Positions 6,835 through 15,888 are shown, counted from the stretch's first letter. The stretch: 21,782 nucleotides of DNA from JBDTMT01 sp033764095 (GCA_033764095.1 JANRJF010000412.1:1-21782), one strand, 5' to 3'. The notes: generated by a model not told the origin, from the letters alone. Program-made: numbers and translations.

Positions 6835-9489
6835 ATGTCGGCGATGCATCAGGCGCGCTGGTTCGCGTTCGCCAGTGGGCTGACCCTGCTGACGCTGGCG
6901 GTGCGCCTCTCGATCGGGCCGGTCGGCGACCAGGACGTGGGCCTGGAGATCTTCCTCATCCCGGTCGCCGTCAGCACCTATCTGGGCGGTCTCGGGCCGG
7001 GGGTGGCGGCGTTGGGCCTCTCCGCCCTGCTCGCCGCGGTGGCGGTGCAGCCGCCATCGCACATGCTGGCGAGCGGCCTGGGCGGCGTCGAGTGGCTGAT
7101 GCTGATCGTCGGCGGCGCGGTGATCGTCGCGCTCATTCATCACGCGCGCGAGTCACAGGCGCGGTTGCACGCCAGCGAGCGGCGCTACGCGGCGATCATC
7201 GAATCGGCGATGGACGGGGTCGTGCTGGTCGACGCCCGCTATCGCATCGCGCGGCTCAACCCGGCGGCGGAGGCGATGTTCGGCGTCAGCGCGGCGGCGC
7301 TGGTCGGACAGCCGCTCGACCGCCTGATCCCGGAGCGCTTCCGCGACCGGCACGGCGAGCTGATGCGCAGTTTCGCCGACGCCACCGCGCACGCGGCGCC
7401 GGTCGCGCGCGGCGCCTCGGTGATCGGCCGCCGCGCCGACGGCAGTGAGTTCCCCCTCGAGACCTCGATCTCCGCTCTGGAGATCGGCGGGGAACGCTTC
7501 TTCACCGCCCTGGTGCGCGACGTCTCGGAGCGCGCGCGCGCCGACCACGCGCTCCGCCAGAGCGAGGGCCAGCTCCGCCTGTTCATCGAGAACGCCCCGG
7601 CGGCGATCGCCATGTTCGATCGGGAGATGCGCTACCTGTTCGCCAGCCGGCGCTGGATCAACGATCTGCGCGTGCGCTGGGACGACATCGTCGGGCGCAG
7701 TCACTACGACGTGTTCCCGGAGATCCCGGAGCGCTGGAAGGCGGTGCATCGCCGCTGCCTGGCCGGCAGCATCGAGCGGTGCGAGGAGGACGCTTTCCCA
7801 CGCGCCGATGGTCGCACCGACTGGATCACCTGGGAGGTCCGCCCGTGGTTCGACGACGCCGGTGCCATCGGCGGCATCATCATCATGTCCGAATCGGTGA
7901 CCGAGCGGCGCGAGGCGCTCGAGGCGCTGCGCGAGAGCGAGGAGCGCTGGCGGTTGCTGGTCGACCTGCTGCCCGACGCGCTGCTGATCGACCAGGACGA
8001 CCGGGTGGTCTACGCCAACCGGCGCGCGCTCGAGTTGTGGCACGCCGAGCGTGCCGAGCAGATCGTCGGTCGCCCGCTGGCCGAGCTGCTGACGCCTGCC
8101 TGTCGAGCCGGGCTGGCCGAGCGATCGGCAGGGCTGGTCGCCGGAGGCGAGGCGTCGCCCAACTGGGACACCGAGATGCTCGCTGTCGATGGCCGCGTCG
8201 TTCCGGTCGAGATGGTGGCCAAAGCGCAGTCGTACCAGGGCCGCGCGGCGCGGCTGACGCTGTTGCGCGACACCACCGAGCGCACGCGCATGCTGGAGAC
8301 GCTGCGCTTCCAGGACAGCCTGCTGCAGGAGACCGGGCGGATGGCGCGGGTCGGCGGTTGGAGCCTCGACCCAACCAGCGGCGAGGGATTCTGGACTGAC
8401 GAGGTCGCCCGCATCCACGACCTGCCTGCGGGAACCGCGCCGCCACCCGACCTCGGCCTGCACCTCTACCGCGGCGAATCGCACGCCCGTCTCGCCGCCG
8501 CGCTGGAGGCGGCGCGACAGCGCGGCGCGTCGTTCGACCTCGAGCTGGAGCTGGTCACCGACGCCGGCGACTGCAAGTGGATCCGTGCCATCGGCCATCC
8601 GGTGGTCGACGGCGGGCGCGTCGTCCGCCTGCGCTGCGCGCTGCAGGACGTCACCGCGTCGAAGCGCGCCGCCGAGGAGATCCGCCTGCTCAACGCCGAG
8701 CTGGAGCAGCGCGTGCGCGCCCGCACCACCGAGCTGGAGGCCGCCAACCGGGAGCTGGAGGCGTTCAGCTACTCGGTGTCGCACGACCTGCGCGCGCCGC
8801 TGCGCCGCATCGACGGCTTCACCCGCATCGCGCTGGAGGACTATGCCGCCCAGCTGCCGGCCGACGGTCGCCACTGCCTGGAGGTGGTGCGCGACTGCGC
8901 CCAGCGCATGAACGCGCTGATCGACGACCTGCTCGCCTTCGCGCATCTCAATGCCGCGCCGCTGGCGGTGGACGAGGTCGACACCGGCGCGGTGGTCGAG
9001 GCGGCGCTCGCCGAGCTGCAGCCGCTGGCCGCCGGACGGGCGCTGGAGCTGCACGTCGAGCCGCTACCGCGGTGCCGCGGCGACCGCGCGCTGCTCAAGC
9101 AGGTGTGGGTGAACCTGCTGTCGAATGCGCTGAAGTACTCGCGCCATCGCGATCCGGCGCATGTCACCGTCGGCTGCGAGCGGGACGGGAGCGCGGACGT
9201 GTTCTTCGTCCGCGACGACGGCTGCGGTTTCGACATGCAATACGCCGAGCGCCTGTTCGGCGTCTTCCAGCGCCTGCACTCGGATGAGATCGAGGGCACC
9301 GGCGTCGGGCTGGCCATCGTGCAGCGCATCGTGCAGCGCCACGGCGGCCGCGTCTGGTGCGACGCCGCGCCCGAACGCGGCGCCTCGTTCTTCTTCACCC
9401 TGGGGAGCGGCGAGCCGGTGCGCAGCGCGCCGGCGGTTGAGCGGTCGGCGGCGCTGGTGGGCGCGCCACGCCGACGCGCCACCGGCTGA
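6835..9489 (+). CDS. Membrane multi-PAS sensor histidine kinase
   Basis: Two-component sensor kinase of 884 residues. The N-terminus holds a compact membrane domain of about four hydrophobic segments (about 9-28, 36-52, 54-73, 86-102), resembling the DUF4118/KdpD-type sensor. Four PAS domains follow (about 115-235, 245-355, 368-485, 500-610), then a coiled coil (610-642). The HisKA domain carries the H-box SHDLRAPLRR with phospho-acceptor H650. The ATPase domain shows an N-box NLLSNALKYS (from N760), DDGCGFD (794-800) and GTGVGLAIV. These boxes resemble the bacteriophytochrome-like kinase group. There is no receiver domain and no neighbouring response regulator. The ATG at 6835 has only a weak GGCGGGG upstream; the ATG at 6844 is an alternative. 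Signal unknown; PAS domains often bind small molecules, haem or flavin. Confidence 0.92.
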   Translation: MSAMHQARWFAFASGLTLLTLAVRLSIGPVGDQDVGLEIFLIPVAVSTYLGGLGPGVAALGLSALLAAVAVQPPSHMLASGLGGVEWLMLIVGGAVIVALIHHARESQARLHASERRYAAIIESAMDGVVLVDARYRIARLNPAAEAMFGVSAAALVGQPLDRLIPERFRDRHGELMRSFADATAHAAPVARGASVIGRRADGSEFPLETSISALEIGGERFFTALVRDVSERARADHALRQSEGQLRLFIENAPAAIAMFDREMRYLFASRRWINDLRVRWDDIVGRSHYDVFPEIPERWKAVHRRCLAGSIERCEEDAFPRADGRTDWITWEVRPWFDDAGAIGGIIIMSESVTERREALEALRESEERWRLLVDLLPDALLIDQDDRVVYANRRALELWHAERAEQIVGRPLAELLTPACRAGLAERSAGLVAGGEASPNWDTEMLAVDGRVVPVEMVAKAQSYQGRAARLTLLRDTTERTRMLETLRFQDSLLQETGRMARVGGWSLDPTSGEGFWTDEVARIHDLPAGTAPPPDLGLHLYRGESHARLAAALEAARQRGASFDLELELVTDAGDCKWIRAIGHPVVDGGRVVRLRCALQDVTASKRAAEEIRLLNAELEQRVRARTTELEAANRELEAFSYSVSHDLRAPLRRIDGFTRIALEDYAAQLPADGRHCLEVVRDCAQRMNALIDDLLAFAHLNAAPLAVDEVDTGAVVEAALAELQPLAAGRALELHVEPLPRCRGDRALLKQVWVNLLSNALKYSRHRDPAHVTVGCERDGSADVFFVRDDGCGFDMQYAERLFGVFQRLHSDEIEGTGVGLAIVQRIVQRHGGRVWCDAAPERGASFFFTLGSGEPVRSAPAVERSAALVGAPRRRATG

Positions 9490-9514
9490 GCGCGCTCCCG
9501 CGGCGCCGGCTCAG
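9486..9514. terminator. Bidirectional hairpin between convergent genes
   Basis: CTGAGC at 9486-9491 pairs with GCTCAG at 9509-9514, and GCGC at 9492-9495 with GCGC at 9503-9506, leaving a 2-base bulge and a 7-base loop. The stem includes both converging stop codons (TGA at 9487-9489 on plus, 9511-9513 on minus). The gap is only 21 bp, so one shared terminator is economical. There are no T-runs. Confidence 0.4.
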
Positions 9515-11781
9515 GGCAGCGGGCCGACGTGCTCGGTCAGGAAGGCGGCGATCTCGGCGTGCTCGGCGACGATCGGGTTGAGTACCGGGAGCTCGGTCGG
9601 GCGCAGGACGAACGGCGGCGCGGCGGGCGGCTCGTAGCGCGAGACCTGGTTCAGTACCTCCAGCATGCCGTGCGCCGCCGGGTCGTAGCGCGTCACCCGC
9701 GTCGTACCGGTCGCGGTCAGCATCGACTCGCTGGCGGGGGTGGAGGCGACCTCGTCGAGTGCCGCGATCTGGAACAGGATCGCCGGCGCCTCGCCGGCGC
9801 GCACCGGGTCGCGGAGCAGGTACGGCGCCAGCGCCAGCGGGTCGATCGGTTCGAGCACCCAGCGCGACAGGTCCACCAGCGGGTCGAAGATGAGGTGGCG
9901 ATTCACCTCGTCGAACGGGCCGGTGACGCCGAGGATGGGCAGGAACAGCGAGTCGACCAGCGGGCGGAACTCGGTGGACTGGGCGAGCGTCTCGACGATC
10001 GAGCCGGGTGCGACGTTCTGGATGGCGAAGCGCACGTCGGGCTCGGCGGTCAGCACCGAGGCGCCGACCACCGCGCCGAGCGAGTTGCCGATGAAGCCGA
10101 TACGCTGCGCGTCGAAGTCCACTCCGAGGGCGCCGCTGGCGCGCAGCGCGTTGGCGAGGCTGCCATCGCGCGTGATGCGCACCGCCGACGACACGTCGGC
10201 TGCGAACTGCAGGAACGCGCCGAGCGAATAGCCGGTGAACAGCTCCAGGCCGGGAGCGGCGCCGAGCACACCGAAGACGTGCCCGGTGACGTCGAGCGCG
10301 ACGGTCTCGGCGAGCCCGTCGGGGCCCGGCACGTCGCCGCGAATGGCGTGCAGCGCGTCGGTTGCCGAGGCGGCGCGGTCGCCGTGCTGGTACGCGTCGA
10401 TCGCCAGCACCGCGACGCCGGCGCGCGCGGCGGTGTTGGCGGAGGCGAAGCCGGTGACGCGGCTGGCGCTGAAACCGTGGTGCGCGACCAGCACCGGCAT
10501 GGGGGCGCCAGCCGGCGTGCGCGGCAACGTCAGCACGAACGGCACGGCTTCGCGCGCGCCGGCGCGGATGGCGCCGCTGTCGTCGCGCAGCGCGGTGCCG
10601 ATCTCGGTGCCGCTGCCGCTGACGACGCGCGGCGCGAAGAAGCGGCCGGTGATCACCTCTTGGAGCGCGTCGTGCACGATCGAGCGGGTGCCCGCCTGAC
10701 CGCTCGCCGGGGGCAAGTCGATGCCCGGCCGGTCCTCGCCCGGGACGCCGAGCAGTTCGTCGATCTCGACGCCGGCGCGGCGGCGGTCGATGACCACCTC
10801 GAGCGGTGGGTCGGCCTGGACGGCGGCGCGCGCGCCGAGCACGTCGGCGGTGACGTCCTCGGTGGTGAAGGCCGCCAGCGCGACGATCCGCGTGCGGCCG
10901 ATGCCGAGCCGCTCGAGCTCGTCGAAAGCCGGCGCGAGGACGGCGCGGGCGTGCGCGACCGACTCGGTGGCGGCGCCGCCGCGGCGGCGTGTCAGGCGGA
11001 AGGTGTCGCTGGCGGCGAGCGGCGCGCCGTCGGCGGCGCGCAGGCCGGTGGTCAGCAGGGCGGCATAGCGGCGGTTGCGATGCAGCGCGATGCCGGCGCG
11101 CGGCCGGATGGCGAGCCGGCCGCGCGTCGCGTCCCACTCGCTGCGCAGTGGGAAGAGTCGTCCGCGCTCCGGCGAGCTGGGGTCGACGTCGACGAGCAGC
11201 ACCGCGTCGGCAGGGTCGGCGACGTCGCCGGCTGGCAGCGTCGTCGGGTCGAGGGCGCCGTCGAGCGCGAAGTAGACGTTGCAGGTGGCGCAGAAGCCAT
11301 CGCGCGTCTGCAGCAGGTCGCGCATCGCGGCGTGCAGCGGCTTCTCGACCTCGACCGGCAGGGCGCCGATGCGCACCGCGCCGCTGGCGTCGCGATAGAG
11401 ATCGCTGGGGAAGGGGACGCTGCCCCAGTCGAGCGGTCCACCCTCCGGCAGCGCGAAGCGCGCCACGGCGCTGGGCGGCGGCAGCAGCGGACAGCCGTTC
11501 AGCGCGTTGTCCACCGCGGCCACCAGCTCGTCCACCGTCACCTCGGTGTCGCCGTCGGCGTCGCAGGCGTCGCAGGCGGCGAGCCCGACGTGGCCGAGCC
11601 CGACCGCGACGCAGCGCAGAATCTCGTTGACGATGACGCCGTCGGCCGCGTCGCAGTCGCCGGTGCACTCCTGCGCGCTGGCGGCGCCGGCCGCGCCGGC
11701 GGCCAGCATCAGCGCCGGCAGCAGGCGAGCCATGAATCGGATGAGCCTGCCGCGCATGCGGACCCCGCGTCGTTCCCCCAT
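9511..11781 (-). CDS. Secreted alpha/beta-hydrolase (lipase/esterase-like) with dockerin-like module
   Basis: Exported protein of 756 residues. A signal peptide ends near ASAQE (about 37) and is followed by a dockerin-like Cys-bracketed module (39-97), whose first calcium loop is degenerate (CDAADG) and second is good (DADGDTEVTVDE). Residues 105-400 resemble the N-terminal region of large bacterial extracellular lipases. The hydrolase core has an oxyanion HHG (434-436) and two GxSxG motifs: GYSLG (517-521) and GNSLG (565-569). The second, in RIGFIGNSLGA, sits in the better nucleophile-elbow context (S567). D676 and H704 fit the rest of a triad. It probably hydrolyses an ester outside the cell or in the periplasm. 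The start is uncertain: ATGs at 11781, 11757 and 11733 all precede the signal core, and none has a strong ribosome-binding site. Confidence 0.82.
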   Translation of the reverse strand: MGERRGVRMRGRLIRFMARLLPALMLAAGAAGAASAQECTGDCDAADGVIVNEILRCVAVGLGHVGLAACDACDADGDTEVTVDELVAAVDNALNGCPLLPPPSAVARFALPEGGPLDWGSVPFPSDLYRDASGAVRIGALPVEVEKPLHAAMRDLLQTRDGFCATCNVYFALDGALDPTTLPAGDVADPADAVLLVDVDPSSPERGRLFPLRSEWDATRGRLAIRPRAGIALHRNRRYAALLTTGLRAADGAPLAASDTFRLTRRRGGAATESVAHARAVLAPAFDELERLGIGRTRIVALAAFTTEDVTADVLGARAAVQADPPLEVVIDRRRAGVEIDELLGVPGEDRPGIDLPPASGQAGTRSIVHDALQEVITGRFFAPRVVSGSGTEIGTALRDDSGAIRAGAREAVPFVLTLPRTPAGAPMPVLVAHHGFSASRVTGFASANTAARAGVAVLAIDAYQHGDRAASATDALHAIRGDVPGPDGLAETVALDVTGHVFGVLGAAPGLELFTGYSLGAFLQFAADVSSAVRITRDGSLANALRASGALGVDFDAQRIGFIGNSLGAVVGASVLTAEPDVRFAIQNVAPGSIVETLAQSTEFRPLVDSLFLPILGVTGPFDEVNRHLIFDPLVDLSRWVLEPIDPLALAPYLLRDPVRAGEAPAILFQIAALDEVASTPASESMLTATGTTRVTRYDPAAHGMLEVLNQVSRYEPPAAPPFVLRPTELPVLNPIVAEHAEIAAFLTEHVGPLP
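11491..11667 (-). repeat. Dockerin-like Cys-bracketed EF-hand module, copy 2
   Basis: Codes residues 39-97 of the secreted hydrolase, just after its signal peptide. It has the same Cys and helix pattern as copy 1 (CTGDCDAADG, then CDADGDTEVTVDE, ending NGC). Loop 1 has lost one Asp ligand position, so this copy may bind a single calcium ion. Confidence 0.7.
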
Positions 11782-11868
11782 CCGACCCGTCTACGGTCGC
11801 CTCCGGGATTCATGCAACCCCTATCCCGAGTTCCCGGCGCTGAACGTGCGAGGAGCCGGCGCTGCGCG

Positions 11869-13053
11869 TCAGCCGTGACGCCGGCGCCGGAGGTTGCCGC
11901 GCAGCGCCCGCAGCCAGCGATACGGGTAGTAGAACGGCACCAGCCACGCCGAGCGGATGGCGAAGCGGTCGCGCATGAACGCCGGCGAGGGCAGCACCAT
12001 GCTGCGCGCGTAGTGCAGACGAGCGCGCCAGTCGCCCATGTCGCGCAGGTCGATCCAGAAGCGTTGCAGCGGACTGGTCTCGCCGCTGAGGCGCCTGAAC
12101 CGGTCGGCTTCGGCCGCGCCCGGGGTGGCCGCCGCCAGCCGCTGCAGCACGGTGTCGGGAACCGGGACGCGCCACTCCGCCGCCAGTGCGGTGAGGACGC
12201 CGCGCACCGGCAGCACCAGCTGGTTGGCCACACTGCGGTCGATGACCGCGTTCCAGTCGATGCGCTCCGCCTCGACGTGGACCAGCTGGGCGACGTCGTT
12301 CCACCACAGCACGCCGACGCCCTTGTGATGCAGCATCAGGTGCGCGCAGAGGTGCAGCAGCAGCGCCTCGGGGGCGAGTGTGCGCGCCGTCACGCCGCCG
12401 CCGAGCTGCCGCATGCGGGCGTCCTGCCAGAACCACTCGATGGCCAGTTGGCGCTGGTAGAAGGGCGAGTCGAACAGGCTCCAGTGCACGTCGAGGTCGA
12501 CGGTCAGCGCGCCCGGTTTGGTGAATGCCAGCTCGTTCTCGTGGGCGGTGATGAGCCCTGCGTGGGTTTCCAGCCGCGCCAGCCGAAAGCCGCTCTGCAG
12601 CAGCACGCGCTGGGCGCGCGGTTGATCCTCCCGGCGAATCAGGATGTCGAGATCGGCCATCGGCCGCATCGCCAGCCCGCCGTAGAGCGGCAGCAGCAGC
12701 GCCGCGCCCTTGAGCACGATCGCCTCGACGCCGGCCGCCGCCAGGCGCTGCAGGCTGCTGCCGAGCTCGTGCAGCAGCACCAGGTTGCGCATGGCGGTGG
12801 CGCGGTAGGCGTCGCGTAGCGCCGCGCGGGTGGTCTCCGACAGGGTCTGCGATGCGCCCAGCACCGTGTGCAGGAGCGGGCCGATGCGCTCGCGCTCGAT
12901 CAGCGCGCGCAGGCTCTCGCCGTCGTTCACGCCATGCGCGGCCGCCTGCGCCGCCGCCAGCGCGGCGGGATATCGGGTGGCGGTCAACGCGTGGCGCAGG
13001 AAGGCCAGCGTCGCACTCTCCCGCGACGGCGCGTCGGGCTCGCGATCCGGCAC
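11869..13053 (-). CDS. Nucleotidyltransferase family protein (NTP_transf_5-like)
   Basis: Predicted cytoplasmic protein of 394 residues from the uncharacterised nucleotidyltransferase family often found near exopolysaccharide genes. The fold signature is present: KGAALLLPLYGG (K115 onward), RPMADLDILI with metal-ligand Asp D134 and D136, and a third acidic strand DLDVHW (D186, D188). The C-terminal half is helical and ends in a basic tail. The GTG start at 13053 is supported by GAGGA at 6 bp. It lies 87 bp upstream of the secreted hydrolase and 107 bp downstream of the sulfatase on the same strand. The family has no settled function; roles in polysaccharide or natural-product assembly are suggested elsewhere. 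No glycosyltransferase is visible here. Confidence 0.75.
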   Translation of the reverse strand: MPDREPDAPSRESATLAFLRHALTATRYPAALAAAQAAAHGVNDGESLRALIERERIGPLLHTVLGASQTLSETTRAALRDAYRATAMRNLVLLHELGSSLQRLAAAGVEAIVLKGAALLLPLYGGLAMRPMADLDILIRREDQPRAQRVLLQSGFRLARLETHAGLITAHENELAFTKPGALTVDLDVHWSLFDSPFYQRQLAIEWFWQDARMRQLGGGVTARTLAPEALLLHLCAHLMLHHKGVGVLWWNDVAQLVHVEAERIDWNAVIDRSVANQLVLPVRGVLTALAAEWRVPVPDTVLQRLAAATPGAAEADRFRRLSGETSPLQRFWIDLRDMGDWRARLHYARSMVLPSPAFMRDRFAIRSAWLVPFYYPYRWLRALRGNLRRRRHG

Positions 13054-13160
13054 CGCGTGTCCTCAGGCCGTAAGCGGGGACAGGCGGCGCGTCGTCGCGC
13101 CGCCGCGGTCGACGGCACGCGCCGCGCCGCTCGCTGCCGGGCGGGTCAACTGCGGGTGCA

Positions 13161-14840
13161 TCACTGCGCGGCCCTTCGCGTCATCGTGTCTCCTGGCGAG
13201 GCGTGCGGTCGGCGCGCCGCTCTCGGGTGGATGACGACGTCGGCGCTGGCCTCGGGGCTGGCTGCCCAGCCATAGCGCACGGCGCGCGCCCGCACGACGG
13301 CGGGCGCGTCCAGCACCAGCGGTGCGCTGTAGAGCTGCCAATGCGGCCGCGAGTCGTCCGCCAGGGTGTAGGCGATCGAGGCGCCGTCGACCTCGGAGCG
13401 GATGCGCACGCGCACCCCTCCCGCGGCCGTGTCGGTCAGCGTGATGCGCGGCGGCGGCGTCACCGGCTGTACGCCGCCGGGCCAATAGCGCTCGGCGAGC
13501 TCGGCTTCGGGGACCGCGCCGAGGTCGCCGCTCTCCGTCACCCAGCGCAGGTGCGCGGCGCGCATGCGCGCCAGGCGCGCGCGCTGCTCCGGGCGCTCGG
13601 CGAGATTGTCGAGCTCGAACGGGTCGCCGACCGTGTCGTACAGCTCCTCGACCGGCTTGGTGGCGCGGAAGTACCAGTCGGCCGGCGGCGCCAGCGCGCC
13701 GGCGTCGTGCAGGCGGTAGATCTCCTGCATGGTGCCGAGCTGGTCGCGGAAGGCGATCGTCTGCCCGTACGGCGTGTCGGGGTGGTAGTTGCGGATGTAC
13801 TTGTAGCGCGCGTCGCGCACCGCGCGGACGCGATCGGGCGCCTCGTCGTTGCGGTCCTCCGCGGCGAAGACGAACGCCGGCGGGGGGGCGGCGTGCGGGC
13901 CGAGGAAGACGCGGCCCGGCATGTGCGGCGGCACCGTGAGGCCGGCGAGGGCCAGCACGGTTGGAGCGAAGTCGACGAAGCTGACCAGCCGCTCGTCGAC
14001 CGAGCCGGCGGCGAGATGTCCGGGCCAGCGCACGATCAGCGGCGCGTGGATGCCGCCGTCGTACACCCAGCGCTTGTCGCGCGGCAGGCCGCGGCCGTTG
14101 TCGGGAAAGAAGAAGACGATGGTGTCGTCGGCGAGACCGTCCGCGTCGAGGCGGTCGAGCAAGCGGCCGACCTGGGCGTCGAGACTGGCGACGTTGTCGT
14201 AGTGACGCGCGATGTCGCGGCGGACCAGCGGCGTGTCGGGATAATAGGGCGGAACGGCGACCGTGTCCGGATCGGTGGTCGGCGTCGCGCTGCCGAACAG
14301 TCGGCTCTCGTGCGTCTCGAACAACGAGACCTGGGTGAAGAACGGCTGCCCGGGCGCGGCGCCGCGCCAGTCGCGGTTGGTCTCGTCCCAGTTGGTCAGC
14401 GGGGCGCCGCCGAAGACGTCGCTGAACTGGTAGTCGAGCTTGCCGAGACTGCTGGCGTAGTAGCCGGCGGCGCGCAGGGGCTCGGTGAAGGTCCTGATGT
14501 TCGGCGGCGGCACCGGTTGGTAGCCGCCGGCGAGGCTGCGCATGTGGTGCGCGCCGATCGAGGTCGCGTACATGCCGGTGAGCAGCGTGGCCCGGCTGGG
14601 CGCGCAGACGCCGGAGGTGGCGAAGGCGTTCGGGTAACGCACCCCCTCGCGCGCCAGCCGGTCGAGGTTCGGGGTGCGCGCCACCGCGTCGCCGAAGGCG
14701 CCGACCTCGAAGCTCATGTCGTCGGCGATGATCCAGAGGACGTTGGGGCTCCGGCCGGTCGATGGCTCCGGCGCGTCGTCGCCGCAGCCGAGCAGCACGC
14801 CGGCGAGCAGGATCGACACGAGGAGTCGCCTCGTCGCCAT
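13161..14840 (-). CDS. Lipoprotein sulfatase (formylglycine-dependent)
   Basis: Sulfatase of 559 residues that would cleave sulfate esters at the cell surface or periplasm. The lipoprotein signal ends in LLGC (C19). Metal ligands ADD (D40, D41) and the sulfatase signature CAPSRATLLTG (79-89) are intact; C79 is the residue converted to formylglycine. PDNG and the downstream lysine region (DKRWVYDGG) complete the active site. The sequence VRDARYKYIRN is typical of choline-sulfatase/iduronate-sulfatase relatives. After about residue 455 a small beta domain of chitobiase/FN3 type follows (GASIAYTLADDSRPHW). The ATG at 14840 has GGGAGG just upstream; earlier in-frame starts (14852, 14882) would spoil the lipoprotein signal. 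Substrate unknown. No maturase for formylglycine is in the window. Confidence 0.9.
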   Translation of the reverse strand: MATRRLLVSILLAGVLLGCGDDAPEPSTGRSPNVLWIIADDMSFEVGAFGDAVARTPNLDRLAREGVRYPNAFATSGVCAPSRATLLTGMYATSIGAHHMRSLAGGYQPVPPPNIRTFTEPLRAAGYYASSLGKLDYQFSDVFGGAPLTNWDETNRDWRGAAPGQPFFTQVSLFETHESRLFGSATPTTDPDTVAVPPYYPDTPLVRRDIARHYDNVASLDAQVGRLLDRLDADGLADDTIVFFFPDNGRGLPRDKRWVYDGGIHAPLIVRWPGHLAAGSVDERLVSFVDFAPTVLALAGLTVPPHMPGRVFLGPHAAPPPAFVFAAEDRNDEAPDRVRAVRDARYKYIRNYHPDTPYGQTIAFRDQLGTMQEIYRLHDAGALAPPADWYFRATKPVEELYDTVGDPFELDNLAERPEQRARLARMRAAHLRWVTESGDLGAVPEAELAERYWPGGVQPVTPPPRITLTDTAAGGVRVRIRSEVDGASIAYTLADDSRPHWQLYSAPLVLDAPAVVRARAVRYGWAASPEASADVVIHPRAARRPHASPGDTMTRRAAQ

Positions 14841-14905
14841 CGCGCCTCCCATATCGTTCCCCCCGAGCCCGACCCTGCGCACGAGCGGCCGCCAATTGCA
14901 CGTCG

Positions 14906-14947
14906 AGCCCGCGGCGCGGCGACGTCCCGGCGCGCGGCGAGCGGGCT
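14906..14947 (-). terminator. Imperfect hairpin after the dehydrogenase stop
   Basis: AGCCCGC (14906-14912) pairs with GCGGGCT (14941-14947), and an inner GCGCG/CGCGC pair extends the structure. It overlaps the dehydrogenase stop codon and lies before the sulfatase gene on the same strand, so it could end or attenuate transcription. There is no T-run. Confidence 0.25.
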
Positions 14948-15794
14948 ACAGGCGTACGGTGTGCAGGCCGAGCAGGCGCGTCACGCCGAGGCGCAGCCAG
15001 CGGCTGGGGATCTTGCCGCGCAGGAAGTGGCCGATCCTGGCCTGCGGGCTGACCGGATAGCGGAAGCGCGGCGCGGCGGCGGCAAGTGCCCCGGCGATGA
15101 CCACCGCCACCTCGCGCGGATCGCGCGCGTCGGCGGCGACGTGCGCGTCGATCGCCTGCTCGAGCCGCTCGAGGAACGGGCCGTAGGCGCTGGCAGCCGG
15201 CTTGATGCGCGGCGAGCTGTTCCAGATCTCGGTGCGATAGGGGCCCGGCTCGACCAGCACGACGTCGATGCCGAACGGGGCGAGCTCGAAGGCGATCGAC
15301 TCGGCCCACCCCTCGACCGCCCATTTCGACGCGCAGTAGATCGAGTTGGCCGGCTCGCCGGCGTAGGCCGAATTGCTCGACACGACGACGATGCGGCCGC
15401 GGCGCTGGGCGCGAAAGGTCGGCAGCAGCAGGCGGGTCAGCTCGAGCACGCCGAAGAAGTTGGTCTCCATCACCCGCCGCAGCTCGGGCTGCGGCAGATC
15501 CTCGAAGGCGGCGCCGACCGCCACCCCGGCGTTGTGCACGACGCCGTCGAGGCGACCGCCGCTCATCGTCAGCAGGGAGGCGACGGCGGCCGGCATCGCC
15601 GGCGCGTCGGTGACGTCGAGGTGCGCGAGCCGTACCTGCGCGGCGACGCCGGCGGCGCCGAGCGCCTGCTCCAGCGCGGCGCGTTTGCCGAGGTCGCGCA
15701 TGGTGGCGAGCACCTGCCAGCCGTGTCGGGCGAGCTCGACGGTGGTGTGCAGGCCGAAGCCCGACGAGGTGCCGGTGATGAGGACGGTTCTCAC
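14946..15794 (-). CDS. Classical short-chain dehydrogenase/reductase
   Basis: Complete SDR of 282 residues. The cofactor motif TGTSSGFG is at 7-14, NAG at 88-90, catalytic Ser in VVVSS (139-140) and YCASK with Y153 and K157. PGPYRT (about 183-188) closes the cofactor site. The R33 and preceding residues after the second strand (ATMRD) suggest a preference for NADP(H). The GTG start at 15794 has GGGAG 5 bp upstream. The C-terminal extension (about 240-282, basic and hydrophobic) is longer than the minimal SDR and may lie near the membrane. The substrate could be a steroid, retinoid-like or aliphatic alcohol/ketone; the sequence alone does not say. It lies 105 bp from the sulfatase on the same strand. 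Confidence 0.92.
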   Translation of the reverse strand: MRTVLITGTSSGFGLHTTVELARHGWQVLATMRDLGKRAALEQALGAAGVAAQVRLAHLDVTDAPAMPAAVASLLTMSGGRLDGVVHNAGVAVGAAFEDLPQPELRRVMETNFFGVLELTRLLLPTFRAQRRGRIVVVSSNSAYAGEPANSIYCASKWAVEGWAESIAFELAPFGIDVVLVEPGPYRTEIWNSSPRIKPAASAYGPFLERLEQAIDAHVAADARDPREVAVVIAGALAAAAPRFRYPVSPQARIGHFLRGKIPSRWLRLGVTRLLGLHTVRL

Positions 15795-15888
15795 ATGCGC
15801 TCCCGCGGCCAGCGTGCATCTCGCACGCGCGTCGCGGGCGGCGCAACGGCGGTCGGCTCGGCGTGACGCCGCAGCCGTTCCGGGCAGC

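Noticed and set aside
4399..7143. A 914-codon open frame on the minus strand
   Set aside because: Antisense to the monooxygenase with its FAD and NADPH motifs. The composition is that of a shadow frame and no domain is recognisable.
11805..11820. Imperfect palindrome before the secreted hydrolase gene
   Set aside because: Only 6 of 8 base pairs match and no promoter-like boxes surround it.
9529..12819. A 1096-codon open frame on the plus strand
   Set aside because: It lies antisense to the secreted hydrolase and nucleotidyltransferase, whose motifs are clear. Its translation is Arg/Gly/Ala/Val/Asp-rich low-complexity typical of a GC-rich shadow frame.
13063..15846. A 927-codon minus-strand open frame across the sulfatase and dehydrogenase
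   Set aside because: It runs in a different frame from two well-supported genes and is dominated by Arg, Ala and Pro.
13203..15866. An 887-codon plus-strand open frame
   Set aside because: Antisense shadow of the sulfatase and dehydrogenase genes; no start signal or domain.
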